A stretch of 64,000 nucleotides of DNA, from contig CAYGYG010000012.1 of NCBI GenBank assembly GCA_964354155.1, positions 23,258-87,257 of the forward strand. The letters are read 5' to 3'. This DNA is from CAYGYG01 sp964354155 (GTDB lineage Bacteria > Hydrothermota > Tepidihabitantia > SM23-42 > CAYGYG01). A program made the position numbers and the translations under genes. The notes beneath the pieces are model-generated. The model had not been told where the DNA came from and made no database searches. It saw only the letters and a program-made list of their open reading frames with translations. This document shows, piece after piece, positions 1 to 8,839 of the stretch; position 1 is the first letter of the stretch; the number at the start of each line of letters is the position of its first letter.

Positions 1-1
1 G

Positions 2-940
2 GTCGACGTAGCGGTTGACCAGCAGTATTTCGGCGGCGCGACCCGTGAGCTATTGGATGAACTGGGCAAGCAGAGCCTGGTGAAAAATACCCCGGCCGGT
101 TGGGTCTACTCGGGGAAGGGGCGGCCGCACGACGCGGTCAGCCTCGAGAACATTTCGTCCGAGACATTCAAGGTCGTCTGCGAAGGAGAACTCCTCGAAA
201 CAATGGACCGGGAGCATGCCTTCCGCGAGGGCCATAAGGGGGCGGTCATGCTGCATCAGGGCGAGACCTTCCTGGTCGAGGATCTTGATCTCGGCCAGGG
301 TCTGATCCGGGTGCGTAAGGAGGAGCTTGATTATTTTACCCAACCGGTGTCAATCTCGGACGTTAAGATTGTCAGCGAGTTTGACCGGAGGAAATCTGGT
401 GGTTTCCAGCTATTCTTGGGTGAAGTCGATGCCAGTCAGCAGTACGTCAAATACAAGATCAAGAAGTTCGACCAGGTGATCGGCATCGAGGATCTTGACC
501 TGCCGCCCCTGGTTTATCGGACCAGTGGTCTCTGGCTTACGCTGCCGGAGCACCTTGAACGCAAGATCGAGAACCTGGGGCTGGATTTTGAAGGAAGCCT
601 CCACGGCGCCGAGCACGCGTTGATTGACCTGATGCCCTTTACGGTCATGTGCGACGGCTGGGACCTCGGTGGCTTGGCGGTGCGGCACCATCCAGACACG
701 GGTCGGCCGACGATCATCGTCCATGAGAGTGTTGAAGGGGGCATCGGGCTCTGCGAGAAGGGCTACGAGCTATTCGACCAGATCGTCAAGATGACGCTGG
801 AACTGGTGAGCGACTGTCGTTGCGATGCCGGCTGTCCTTCCTGCATCATCTCGCCGCGGTGTGGCAATGACAACCGTCCGCTCGATAAGAAGGGTGCCGT
901 CATCCTGCTGCAGGAGTTGATGAAAGCGATCAGTCCATGA
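2..940 (+). CDS. DEAD/DEAH helicase C-terminus with DUF1998-type zinc domain (5' truncated)
   Basis: The frame is open from the left edge, so this is the last 312 residues of a longer protein. Near the C-terminus there is a four-cysteine cluster (CRCDAGCPSC, then PRCGNDN), the zinc-binding signature of the DUF1998 domain found at the end of MrfA/YprA-like superfamily 2 helicases. In that family the domain follows the two RecA domains, and the proteins act in DNA repair or in defence. The helicase motors themselves lie outside the window, so a defence role (for example a DISARM-type DrmA/DrmB split) cannot be excluded. The segment before the cluster (HHPDTGRPTIIVHE and VEGGIGLCEK) also fits this family. 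The next gene has its own promoter. Confidence 0.7.
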   Translation, partial: VDVAVDQQYFGGATRELLDELGKQSLVKNTPAGWVYSGKGRPHDAVSLENISSETFKVVCEGELLETMDREHAFREGHKGAVMLHQGETFLVEDLDLGQGLIRVRKEELDYFTQPVSISDVKIVSEFDRRKSGGFQLFLGEVDASQQYVKYKIKKFDQVIGIEDLDLPPLVYRTSGLWLTLPEHLERKIENLGLDFEGSLHGAEHALIDLMPFTVMCDGWDLGGLAVRHHPDTGRPTIIVHESVEGGIGLCEKGYELFDQIVKMTLELVSDCRCDAGCPSCIISPRCGNDNRPLDKKGAVILLQELMKAISP

Positions 941-970
941 TGTGACCGGCCGAAAAACCCGGTCTCATCA

Positions 971-999
971 TTGAAAAACATGCGATTTTCTGTTATAAT
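971..999 (+). promoter_or_regulatory. Promoter of the ABC exporter operon, leaderless type
   Basis: TTGAAA (971-976), 17-bp spacer, TATAAT (994-999). The expected transcription start, 6-8 bases after the -10 box, coincides with the GTG start codon at 1005. There is no room for a ribosome binding site. Confidence 0.75.
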
Positions 1000-1004
1000 G
1001 CGAA

Positions 1005-2744
1005 GTGCGTGAGTTCCTAGCCCTCAAGAGATACTTCAGAAAGTACCGCTGGCACATTGCCGTCGGTATTGTCGCCTTGGTTGCGATTGACCTCCTGCAG
1101 TTATTCATTCCGAGAGTCCTTAGGTTTGCGATCGACGGCCTGGCCGGCGGTACGATCGGCCTGCCCGGACTGGGCCGGTACTTCCTGTACATCATGCTCA
1201 TTGCCCTGGGGATCGCGGTGGGGCGCTTCTGGTGGCGGTTCTTGCTCATCGGTTCAGCCCGGCGCATCGAGCGCGAACTGCGTTCTGATTTCTACAACCA
1301 TCTGACCACGCTCGACGTCGGCTACTTTGACGTTCATAAGACCGGCGACTTGATGGCGCTGGCAATCAACGACATCAATGCCGTGCGCATGGCGCTCGGT
1401 TTCGGCGTGGTGATCCTTATCGACATATTTGCCGTAGGTGCGGCGTCGCTGGTGATGATGCTCAACATCAGCCCGCGCCTGACTATTTATGCCGTGCTGA
1501 CATTCCCGCTGATCGCGCTCTTGTCGACCAGGTTCGGCCGTTTCATCCATACTTTGTTCGAGAAAGTGCAGGAATCGTTTTCAGTACTGACGGAACGGGT
1601 TCGCGAGAATCTGTCCGGCATCAGAGTGGTAAAGGCGTTCGTTCAGGAGGAACCGGAAAGCAAACGTTTCGAGGCGTTCAGCAAAGACTACGTAACGAAG
1701 AACATGCGTCTCATAAAAGTTTGGGGCATGTTCTTCCCGATGATCATGTTCTTAGCCGGGGTCGGCGAGGTCGTGGCGTTGGGACTGGGCGGCGGCTATG
1801 TCTTGCGGGGCGAGATCTCAATCGGATCTTTTGTCGCATTCATTGCCTACCTGCAGATGATGGTGTGGCCCATGATAGCGATTGGCCGGGCGATAAACGT
1901 GTTCCAACGGGGTGCGGCATCGCAGGGACGGCTCAACCGGGTGTTCGAACAGAAACCGGCAATCCTGGGCGGCAGCGGTCCGCTCTATCAAGTCCAGGGC
2001 CGGATTGATTTTGTACACGTGAGTTTCACTTACCGGGACAAAACGCGCCCCGCCCTGAAAGACATTAACCTTAGCATTGCCCCGCGACAGGTAATCGGTA
2101 TCACCGGACCGATCGGCTCCGGCAAGACAAGTCTCGTCAATCTTCTGGTTCGCTTGTACGAACCGGAGCAAGGTGAAATATTGATCGATGGGCAGAATAT
2201 TATTCAATTTCCCCTCGGGCAATTGCGCCGGCAAGTTGCTTTTGTCCCCCAGGATACATTCCTGTTTTCAGACACCATCAAGGAGAATATCACTTTCGGC
2301 AATCGTCAGGCAACCCTGGAGCAGGTTGAGCGCGCCAGCAAGATTGCGCAGATCCACGATGAGATCATGCGGTTCCCGGATGGCTTTGACACTCTAATCG
2401 GCGAGAGGGGCATCACCTTAAGCGGCGGCCAGAAACAGCGCCTGGCTCTGGCACGGGCCCTGCTCCTGGAGCGGCCGATCCTGGTCTTGGACGATGCTTT
2501 TTCGTCGGTTGACGCTGAAACCGAGCGCAAGATTTTGGCCGGGCTCAGAAGTGAACTGGTGAACCGGACGTCGATTGTCATATCACACCGCATCTTTGCC
2601 ATCAAGGAAGCGACCAGGATAATTGTCCTCGAACAGGGGCAAGTTGTCGAACAGGGTACTCATCAGGAGCTGGTCCGGCTTAAGGGTGCCTACTACGGTA
2701 TTTTCAGAACCCAGCAGATTGAGATGAAGCTGGAGGCTTTGTAG
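1005..2744 (+). CDS. ABC exporter half-transporter, heterodimer subunit with degenerate catalytic glutamate
   Basis: A 579-residue half-transporter: an N-terminal six-helix type IV exporter membrane domain (about residues 15-310) followed by a nucleotide-binding domain. Walker A is GPIGSGKTS (about 368), the signature is canonical LSGGQ (about 472), and Walker B reads ILVLDDAFSSVD, so aspartate replaces the catalytic glutamate. The H-loop histidine is present (ISHR). With the next gene, two bases downstream, this is the pattern of heterodimeric exporters such as TM287/TM288, where one ATP site is degenerate. The GTG start at 1005 is chosen because it sits 6 bases after the -10 box and opens directly into MREFLALKRYF. 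The substrate is unknown; lipid or multidrug export is usual for the family. Confidence 0.85.
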   Translation: MREFLALKRYFRKYRWHIAVGIVALVAIDLLQLFIPRVLRFAIDGLAGGTIGLPGLGRYFLYIMLIALGIAVGRFWWRFLLIGSARRIERELRSDFYNHLTTLDVGYFDVHKTGDLMALAINDINAVRMALGFGVVILIDIFAVGAASLVMMLNISPRLTIYAVLTFPLIALLSTRFGRFIHTLFEKVQESFSVLTERVRENLSGIRVVKAFVQEEPESKRFEAFSKDYVTKNMRLIKVWGMFFPMIMFLAGVGEVVALGLGGGYVLRGEISIGSFVAFIAYLQMMVWPMIAIGRAINVFQRGAASQGRLNRVFEQKPAILGGSGPLYQVQGRIDFVHVSFTYRDKTRPALKDINLSIAPRQVIGITGPIGSGKTSLVNLLVRLYEPEQGEILIDGQNIIQFPLGQLRRQVAFVPQDTFLFSDTIKENITFGNRQATLEQVERASKIAQIHDEIMRFPDGFDTLIGERGITLSGGQKQRLALARALLLERPILVLDDAFSSVDAETERKILAGLRSELVNRTSIVISHRIFAIKEATRIIVLEQGQVVEQGTHQELVRLKGAYYGIFRTQQIEMKLEAL

Positions 2745-2746
2745 CC

Positions 2747-4840
2747 ATGAATGGTCCTTTGATTGAGGAAAAGGAAATCGGCAAGGTCTTTGACCGCAAG
2801 CTCATCGTCCGGATGCTGGGCATGCTCAAACCATACACCAGGTACATCGCAATATCGGTGTTATTTCTTTTCGTCGCCGCGGTCGCCGAACTTGTATATC
2901 CTTACATTATCAGAATTGCCATCGACAAACACATTGTACGCAGCGGCCGTAAAGTCGGGGCCGAGTTGAAAGTGCCGTCAACGCCGCTGGGCGCGGGCGA
3001 GTATTTTGTGACTCAGGAGGCGCTTGCGAAGGCCGACCCTCGCGTACTGCGGCAGCTCGAGAAGTCAGGCCGGTTATCCAGAGAACGCTACTACTACGCC
3101 GATTCGCGGGAAATGACCGAGCCGCGGCGCGCGCTTATTGCCCGGTACCCGACACTTTTCGAAAGCTACGCCGGGATAACCCTCATCCGGCATGATAACC
3201 TGAAACTACTCCACCCGAAAGATATCACGGTGCTGAGAGGCAAGGATTTTCAGAATCTGTTGAGAATAGCGATGCTCTTTCTTGGCGTGATCCTGGCGGG
3301 GGCGGTTGCCAATTTTATTCACATCTATTACCAGCAGTATGCCGGCCAACTCTTCATGCATGCGATGAGGATGCGAATATTCAGGAAACTGCAGGAACTG
3401 GATCTGGCGTTCTTTGACCGTAACCCGATCGGCCGGCTCGTGACCCGGGCCACCAACGACGTCGAGGCCATCAATGAGGCCCTGGCCAATGTCTTTGCAA
3501 CTCTTTTCCGTGATATCTTGCTTTTGATTGGAATCGTCTTCATTCTCTTCTCGGTTAACGTCCGGCTTGCGGTCATCGCCTTCACCGTCGTGCCGCTCGT
3601 CCTGATTGTTACGTCGTACTTCAGGATCAAAGCGCGCGAGGTCTACCGGCAGGTCAGACAGCGTTTGGCCCGGCTCAACGCCGCCCTGCAGGAGAACCTG
3701 TCGGGCATTCGGGTGATCAAGACGTTCAGTCAGGAAGAGGAGAATCAGCGCGGGTTTGACCGAATCAACGGTCAATACCTCAAATCGAACCTCCAGGAAG
3801 TGGTCCTGATGTCATTCTTCCGGCCGGTCGTGGAAATCATAAGTTCACTCGGCATTGGGCTGGTGCTGTATTACGGCGGCGGCCAGGTGATAACTGGAAA
3901 TCTGTCGCTCGGGATCCTGGTTGCCTTCATTTCCTACGTTGAGATGTTTTTCCGACCGATTCGCGAGTTGACTGAATCCTATACGATTCTGCAATCGGCG
4001 ATGGCATCGGGCGAGAGAATTTTTCTGCTGTTGGACGAACCGGTCCGGATAAGGTCCAAACCCGGTGCGATCGAGTTAAAGGAGGCAAAAGGCGAGATCG
4101 AGTTCAGGAATGTCTGGTTCAGCTATGAAGCAGGCGGCCCGGACCGGCACGAGCCGGCCAAGGAATGGGTGCTCAGGAACGTGACTTTCAAAGTCGCGCC
4201 CGGCGAGCGGGTGGCCATCGTCGGTCCGACCGGGGCCGGCAAGACCTCCATCGTCAGTCTTATCTCACGGCTCTATGACATCCAGCAGGGGCAGATTCTG
4301 ATTGACGGGGTGGATGTCAAGGACATGAATCTTGAATCGCTTCGCGCGAAAGTCGGGGTCGTGATGCAGGAAGTGTTCCTGTTTGCCGGTGATATCAAGT
4401 CGAACATCCGGCTCAATCTCGCCCTTGAAGATGAGAAGGTAAAGGAGGTCGCCGCCCACATCAATGCCGACAAGTTCATTGACCGGTTTCCCAACAAGTA
4501 CGATGAGGCGGTCATGGAACGAGGCGTGACGCTCTCGACCGGCGAACGGCAGCTGCTGTCCTTCGCCCGCGTGCTGGCCTTCAATCCCAGGATTCTGGTG
4601 CTCGACGAGGCTACCGCAAACATCGATTCCGAGACCGAGAAATTAATCCAGGAAGGTATGGAGCGACTGATGACGGGCCGCTCGGCAATAATCATCGCCC
4701 ACCGCTTGAGTACCATCAAGGAAGTCGACCGTATCTATGTTATTCATAAAGGCGAGATCAAGGAAGTCGGCCGCCACGATGAACTCATCAGCAGGAAGGG
4801 AATCTACTACAACCTCTTTAAACTGCAGTCGATACAGTAA
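2747..4840 (+). CDS. ABC exporter half-transporter, heterodimer partner with inserted soluble segment
   Basis: A 697-residue partner of the preceding subunit. Walker A is GPTGAGKTS (about 494) and Walker B is ILVLDEATANID with the catalytic glutamate intact, but the signature is LSTGE instead of LSGGQ. The heterodimer would therefore have one good ATP site (this Walker A/B with the partner's LSGGQ) and one degenerate site. About 100 extra residues (roughly 62-165) sit between the first and second membrane helices, where simple exporters have a short loop. They would face the periplasm, if the usual topology holds, and may be a substrate-handling domain. The start codon follows the upstream stop by two bases, so translation is probably coupled. 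Confidence 0.85.
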   Translation: MNGPLIEEKEIGKVFDRKLIVRMLGMLKPYTRYIAISVLFLFVAAVAELVYPYIIRIAIDKHIVRSGRKVGAELKVPSTPLGAGEYFVTQEALAKADPRVLRQLEKSGRLSRERYYYADSREMTEPRRALIARYPTLFESYAGITLIRHDNLKLLHPKDITVLRGKDFQNLLRIAMLFLGVILAGAVANFIHIYYQQYAGQLFMHAMRMRIFRKLQELDLAFFDRNPIGRLVTRATNDVEAINEALANVFATLFRDILLLIGIVFILFSVNVRLAVIAFTVVPLVLIVTSYFRIKAREVYRQVRQRLARLNAALQENLSGIRVIKTFSQEEENQRGFDRINGQYLKSNLQEVVLMSFFRPVVEIISSLGIGLVLYYGGGQVITGNLSLGILVAFISYVEMFFRPIRELTESYTILQSAMASGERIFLLLDEPVRIRSKPGAIELKEAKGEIEFRNVWFSYEAGGPDRHEPAKEWVLRNVTFKVAPGERVAIVGPTGAGKTSIVSLISRLYDIQQGQILIDGVDVKDMNLESLRAKVGVVMQEVFLFAGDIKSNIRLNLALEDEKVKEVAAHINADKFIDRFPNKYDEAVMERGVTLSTGERQLLSFARVLAFNPRILVLDEATANIDSETEKLIQEGMERLMTGRSAIIIAHRLSTIKEVDRIYVIHKGEIKEVGRHDELISRKGIYYNLFKLQSIQ

Positions 4841-4960
4841 TCGGTTTCGTCACGGGGTCAGGTAGGGGCGGTTCCGCTTGGGCCGGGATTTTCAACATGA
4901 ATTGCCCCCACATCTACATTTAAGACCTTTGTAGTCGCAGGCTTTAGTCTGCGTGATTCC

Positions 4961-4987
4961 CAGCTTCCGCACCTTTTATATAATCAC
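4961..4987 (+). repeat. 27-bp direct repeat, copy 1
   Basis: Begins CAGCTTCCGCACC and ends TATATAATCAC. It matches 5138-5164 with two or three differences. An ACGAAAACAG sequence follows this copy and precedes the other. Confidence 0.7.
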
Positions 4988-5024
4988 ACGAAAACAGAGC
5001 ACCCGGTTGTTCTTTATCGTCACC

Positions 5025-5070
5025 AATCCCCCTATATCCCCCTTTAGCAAAGGGGGAAAAGATGGGGATT
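5025..5070. repeat. Palindromic dispersed repeat, copy 1 of 3
   Basis: Core CCCCCTTT-AGC-AAAGGGGG at 5038-5056, flanked by outer AATCCCCC and GGGGATT arms. Related copies lie at 12479-12522 and 43406-43443. Confidence 0.75.
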
Positions 5071-5137
5071 TAGTCCCGAGTGAGACGAAGCAATCCCTGC
5101 TTGCCCCGTTAGATATGCCAATATCTCTCTACGAAAA

Positions 5138-5164
5138 CAGCTTCCGTACCTGTTATATAATCAC
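5138..5164 (+). repeat. 27-bp direct repeat, copy 2
   Basis: Begins CAGCTTCCGTACC and ends TATATAATCAC; pairs with 4961-4987. Confidence 0.7.
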
Positions 5165-5194
5165 GACGCAGGGTGTCAGTTCGGCACCTTCGGC

Positions 5195-5222
5195 TTGACT
5201 TTTATCAGGCAACTGCTATAAT
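5195..5222 (+). promoter_or_regulatory. Sigma-70-type promoter of the DUF2703/sppA genes
   Basis: TTGACT (5195-5200), 16-bp spacer, TATAAT (5217-5222). It leaves a leader of roughly 100 bases before the start at 5326. Confidence 0.7.
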
Positions 5223-5325
5223 GCTTGCGCTTCGGAACCGATGAGCGAGAAGTGCCCAGGTTGCCATTAGTACAGCAACCTGCGGTGTCGGTACAATTTC
5301 ATGGCTAATTTCGAAAGGAGTGAAG

Positions 5326-5883
5326 ATGAAGACACTGATGATCGGTAGCGTCGTTCTCCTGGCCGCCTTGGCCGTTTCTTTTGCCGACGATGCCGGCAAG
5401 GGCTCGGCCGGGCGTCTGACAATAAGATGGCAGCGACTGGTCTGTGAGAATGAGAAGACTTGTGAACGGTGCAGCACAACGCAGGTCGGAGTGCGAAAAG
5501 GACACGAACTGCTCAGCAAAGCCCTGAAGACATTGGATATTGAAGTTACTTTGGACGAGAAGGTTGTGGACGAGAAGCAGTTTGCCGGGAATCCCCAGGA
5601 ATCAAACCGTGTTGTGATCGGGGAGAAGACCCTGGAAGAATGGCTCGGGGCGAAGACCGGCAGAAGCTCTTGCGTTACTTGCAGCAAGATTACCGGCAAG
5701 GACGTCAAGTGCCGAACCATCAAATTCGGCGGCAAGACCTACGAGTCGATCCCCGCAAACTTAGTGGTCAAGGCCGGGCTGGCTGCCGCCGCGCAATTGC
5801 TTGCGGTGGAGCCGGATAAAGGATGCTGTGGCAACGAGACGCCGGGTCATCAGCCGTGCTCGACTTGCCCGAAGCGGAAATGA
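5326..5883 (+). CDS. Secreted DUF2703-like cysteine-rich protein
   Basis: A 185-residue protein with a clear signal peptide (MKTLMIGSVVLLAALAVSFA). The mature part matches the pattern I know for DUF2703: an IRWQRLVCENEKTCERCSTT start, an SNRVVIGEKTLEEWLGA core, then SSCVTCSKITGKDVKCRTI. Cysteines come in pairs and a further Cys-rich tail (CCGNETPGHQPCSTCP) suggests metal or thiol chemistry outside the cytoplasm. The family often occurs near metal or arsenic genes, which are not seen here. The ATG at 5326 is preferred over the in-frame GTG at 5320 because AAAGGAG lies 5 bases upstream of it and would overlap the GTG. The sppA gene follows 25 bases later with its own AAGGAG. Confidence 0.75.
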   Translation: MKTLMIGSVVLLAALAVSFADDAGKGSAGRLTIRWQRLVCENEKTCERCSTTQVGVRKGHELLSKALKTLDIEVTLDEKVVDEKQFAGNPQESNRVVIGEKTLEEWLGAKTGRSSCVTCSKITGKDVKCRTIKFGGKTYESIPANLVVKAGLAAAAQLLAVEPDKGCCGNETPGHQPCSTCPKRK

Positions 5884-5908
5884 CGCCCGTAATGTGAAGG
5901 AGTGAACA

Positions 5909-8158
5909 ATGTTGGCAAACCTGATGGTCTTGCTTTCGATAGCAAACCCGTGCCTTGACCAGTATTCAGTGGCAACGGTCAGACGTTCGTACGCGCTGGG
6001 CATTAACCCAGCCGGACTGGCGGTAAACCCGGGGGTCGAGTTATCCTACCGCTTTGGGAAGGCTGAGGAAGTTTGGTCGCACGATCAGAACCTTCTGCTT
6101 GGCAATATCGGTCTGGGTCTGGCGACGGTTGACGGTGCGACGGAATTCAGGGCCGGCATCGGCCTGACGCCGGTCAAGAAGACGCTGCATTTGGGGTACG
6201 GCTACGAGTCTGGCGATGCGGGAGGTCATAGTATCGGCACAATACTCAGACCCGGCCGTTTCATGTCGATTGGTCTTGAGACAAGGATCGGCGACCCGAC
6301 CAAGGTGCGTGGTGGATTGGCCTTGAGACCCCTGACCGATCGCGTTACGGTTTCCGGTGACGCTATCTACGAACAGGATTCAATTCGCTGGCAGTTCGGT
6401 GGCGAGGTAGAGGCGCTACCCGGCTTGACCATCAGCGGTCAGAGTGATTTGAGTGGCAATTTCCGGGCCGGGGTCGAAATCTCGCTGGGTCGGCTCAAGG
6501 TAGGCGGGTCGGCGGGCGAAGCGGTGCAATCCGGTCGTGTTCTAGTTTCGAACCAACGCTATCCGTCATTGCGAGGCGAGGGGAAGAAGTTTGTGAAGAT
6601 GGAGCTGGCAGGCCGCTATGACGAGGACCGGCAGGAGCGCCAACTGATCAGCCTTTTCCTCAAGCGCGAGCCGGCTTTCTATAACTTGATGAGCGGCCTT
6701 AAAGAAGTCAGAGAAGACCGGAGCGTGCAGGCGCTGTTCTTGAGGCTCGGTGACTACACGCTCTCTTCGGCCCAGTACGACGAACTGGCCCAGGAGCTCG
6801 CCAAGCTCAAGGCGGCCAACAAAAAGCTTGTCATATTCAGTCATAGCTACAAGAGCCTGGTCGAGTACCGGATCGTCTCGCTCGCCGACTATCTAATCCT
6901 CGCCGAGCTGGGTGAGGTCGTCATTCCCGGCGTCTGGGCACGGAAGTTTTACTTAAAGGGCTCACTCGACCGGCTGGGCATCGAGACCGACATCGAGCAC
7001 ATCGGCGCGTACAAATCGGCCCAGGAACTACTGAGCCGGAAGGACATGTCCGAGGCGGACAGCATCCAGTGGGAGGCGATACTTGACGACATCTACGAGC
7101 CGGCGGTGACCGAAGCTGCAGCTCACCGGAAATTGCCGCGCGACGAATTCGAACGGCTGATCAGCGAAAAAGGGTACTACAACTCGGATGATGCCCGGAA
7201 CGCCGGGCTTGTCGATACGACCGCATTCTTCTACGAGGTTGATGATGTTGTGAAGAAACGGATTGGCGGCGGTCTCAAACCGAGTACGGTCACCGATCTT
7301 AAAAAGTCAAAGCCCTTGGCGCGCGCCTGGCGGGAATGCAAGGCGAAGGTTGCACTGGTAATCGCCGAAGGCTCGATTGTCATGGGAAAGAGCGGATACG
7401 ATCCAACCCCATTCATTGGCGGCAAGGTTATTGGCTCAGAGACGGTAGCTAAGACTTTCGAAAAGCTGCGCAAGGACAAGTCGGTCAAGGCGGTCGTCTT
7501 TCGGGTCAACTCGGGCGGGGGGTCAGCGCTGGCGTCGGACATCATCTGCGAAGCGGTCGGTAAGTGTGACAAGGAAAAACCGGTCATCGTCTCGATGGGC
7601 GGAGTGGCTGGTTCAGGCGGCTACTACGTCGCCTGCCTGGCAAGGAAGATCGTGGCGGATCCGACCACGATCACGGGGTCGATCGGGGTTCTTGGCGTAA
7701 AACTGGTAACGCGGCGGTTCTACGACGAGAAACTGGGCATGACCTGGGATTGGATAAAGCGGGGTGAGCACGCAGACGCTTACGGTGATTTGAGGCATTT
7801 AACCGAGCCGGAGCGCGTACAATACCGAGAGGAAGTCAAATGGTACTATGGCAAATTCCTGGCGCGGGTGGCTTCGGGCCGGAAGCTCACTCGCCAATTC
7901 GTTGACTCGGTGGGCCAAGGTCGTATCTGGAGCGGACGCAAGGCGAAAGAGCTGGGCCTGATTGACGAAGTGGGAGGCCTACTGGACGCCATCGAGCTGG
8001 CGAAGAAGGAAGCCGGTATCAAGGGCGAGGTCGATATTCTGGTGTATCCAAAGGCCGAGAGAAAGCTGGTGTCCGGGCTTGGCCTGCAGACCCATCTGCT
8101 TGAGTTGCTGGCCGAACGATGGCTCTATATCATGCCCTGTAACGTTGAGGTTGAGTGA
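5909..8158 (+). CDS. sppA: SppA-type signal peptide peptidase (S49) with N-terminal beta-rich domain
   Basis: A 749-residue protein. The C-terminal two thirds is a tandem S49 peptidase: Lys369 in IGAYKSAQELLSR and Ser569 in GVAGSGGYYVA. They are 200 residues apart, as are the Lys/Ser dyad residues of E. coli SppA (Lys209/Ser409). These enzymes degrade cleaved signal peptides in the inner membrane. The first ~230 residues are unusual. They are rich in alternating glycine/hydrophobic strands (LLLGNIGLGLATVDG, LGYGYESGD, LSGNFRAGVEISLG) and end many strands with aromatic or charged residues, like an outer-membrane barrel. The protein could thus be periplasmic with a barrel-like anchor. The start has AAGGAG upstream; the first 15 residues are a weak signal peptide. 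It lies between the DUF2703 gene and the LeuD-like gene, with short spacing on both sides. Confidence 0.8.
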   Translation: MLANLMVLLSIANPCLDQYSVATVRRSYALGINPAGLAVNPGVELSYRFGKAEEVWSHDQNLLLGNIGLGLATVDGATEFRAGIGLTPVKKTLHLGYGYESGDAGGHSIGTILRPGRFMSIGLETRIGDPTKVRGGLALRPLTDRVTVSGDAIYEQDSIRWQFGGEVEALPGLTISGQSDLSGNFRAGVEISLGRLKVGGSAGEAVQSGRVLVSNQRYPSLRGEGKKFVKMELAGRYDEDRQERQLISLFLKREPAFYNLMSGLKEVREDRSVQALFLRLGDYTLSSAQYDELAQELAKLKAANKKLVIFSHSYKSLVEYRIVSLADYLILAELGEVVIPGVWARKFYLKGSLDRLGIETDIEHIGAYKSAQELLSRKDMSEADSIQWEAILDDIYEPAVTEAAAHRKLPRDEFERLISEKGYYNSDDARNAGLVDTTAFFYEVDDVVKKRIGGGLKPSTVTDLKKSKPLARAWRECKAKVALVIAEGSIVMGKSGYDPTPFIGGKVIGSETVAKTFEKLRKDKSVKAVVFRVNSGGGSALASDIICEAVGKCDKEKPVIVSMGGVAGSGGYYVACLARKIVADPTTITGSIGVLGVKLVTRRFYDEKLGMTWDWIKRGEHADAYGDLRHLTEPERVQYREEVKWYYGKFLARVASGRKLTRQFVDSVGQGRIWSGRKAKELGLIDEVGGLLDAIELAKKEAGIKGEVDILVYPKAERKLVSGLGLQTHLLELLAERWLYIMPCNVEVE

Positions 8159-8171
8159 GGAGGAGCGAGCT

Positions 8172-8690
8172 ATGAAGCGACCGGCAAAACATCGAGGCCG
8201 GGTCTGGAGATTCGGGGATGAAATCGATACCGACCAGATTTTCCCGGGCAAGTACCTGCCTTTGACCGACAAGAAGGAAATGGCACGCCACGCGATGGAG
8301 GGTGTGCCCGGCAGTGAGAATTTCAGACGCGCGGTACGGGAGGGTGACATCATCGTCGCCGGCAAGAACTTCGGCAGCGGCTCGTCACGCGAGCATGCCG
8401 CCGTTGCCATCCGCGGTGCCGGTATTCGGCTCATCATTGCCGAGTCCTTTGCCCGCATCTTCTACCGGAATTGCATCAATATGGGCCTGTCGGTGCTGGA
8501 ATTGTACGAAGCCGGGGAGATTGCTGAAGGGGATGTGTTGCGTGTCGACGCCGACTACGGCACGATACTTGATGAGACTTCGGGCCGGCGCTACGCGGCT
8601 CGGCCGTTGTCCGGACTGGAGATGGAAATCATGCACGCCGGCGGCTTACTTAAGTATCTCGAGCGCCGTAACCGGCGCCATGAGAGCTGA
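8172..8690 (+). CDS. Aconitase-family small (swivel) subunit, LeuD-like
   Basis: A 172-residue homologue of the 3-isopropylmalate dehydratase small subunit. Seen directly: GDEIDTDQIFPGKYL at the N-terminus and the GKNFGSGSSREHA active-site loop, both hallmarks of the swivel domain, and a length typical of the short archaeal-type LeuD. The large iron-sulfur subunit is not in the window. Substrates of this subfamily include isopropylmalate, homoaconitate and dimethylmalate, so the reaction cannot be fixed. The ATG at 8172 is preferred: GAGGAGGAG lies just upstream and overlaps the end of sppA. Earlier starts would run through sppA. The citrate-cleavage-like genes start 150 bp further on. Confidence 0.8.
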   Translation: MKRPAKHRGRVWRFGDEIDTDQIFPGKYLPLTDKKEMARHAMEGVPGSENFRRAVREGDIIVAGKNFGSGSSREHAAVAIRGAGIRLIIAESFARIFYRNCINMGLSVLELYEAGEIAEGDVLRVDADYGTILDETSGRRYAARPLSGLEMEIMHAGGLLKYLERRNRRHES

Positions 8691-8804
8691 TGCTGGTCAA
8701 GCGAATGCATGAGAGTCAGAACCGAGGGAGCCATTATTTGCCGGGTGCTGGGGAACCCTACCACTTACAGTGATGGCAGGTATGCCGGAGCGGGAATCTC
8801 CGTA

Positions 8805-8832
8805 TTGACGCAGGCCGGAAACTGAATATATT
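8805..8832 (+). promoter_or_regulatory. Promoter of the HD/sucCD-like operon, leaderless type
   Basis: TTGACG (8805-8810), 16-bp spacer, TATATT (8827-8832). The ATG of the HD gene starts at 8840, about 8 bases after the -10 box. Confidence 0.65.
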
Positions 8833-8839
8833 AGACCGC

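Larger units (their letters stand above)
4841..5194. other. Intergenic region with repeats
   Basis: No gene is supported here. The stretch holds a 27-bp imperfect direct repeat (4961-4987 and 5138-5164), a palindromic repeat built on CCCCCTTT/AAAGGGGG (5025-5070), and a short inverted pair around 4934-4951 (GCAGGCTTTAGTCTGC). It looks like an accumulation of dispersed repeats between two operons. Confidence 0.6.

Noticed and set aside
944..964. Terminator hairpin after the helicase gene
   Set aside because: A 6-bp stem GACCGG/CCGGTC exists but has a 9-base loop and no T run.
4953..5198. 81-codon frame in the repeat region
   Set aside because: It is built from the dispersed repeats and has no ribosome site.
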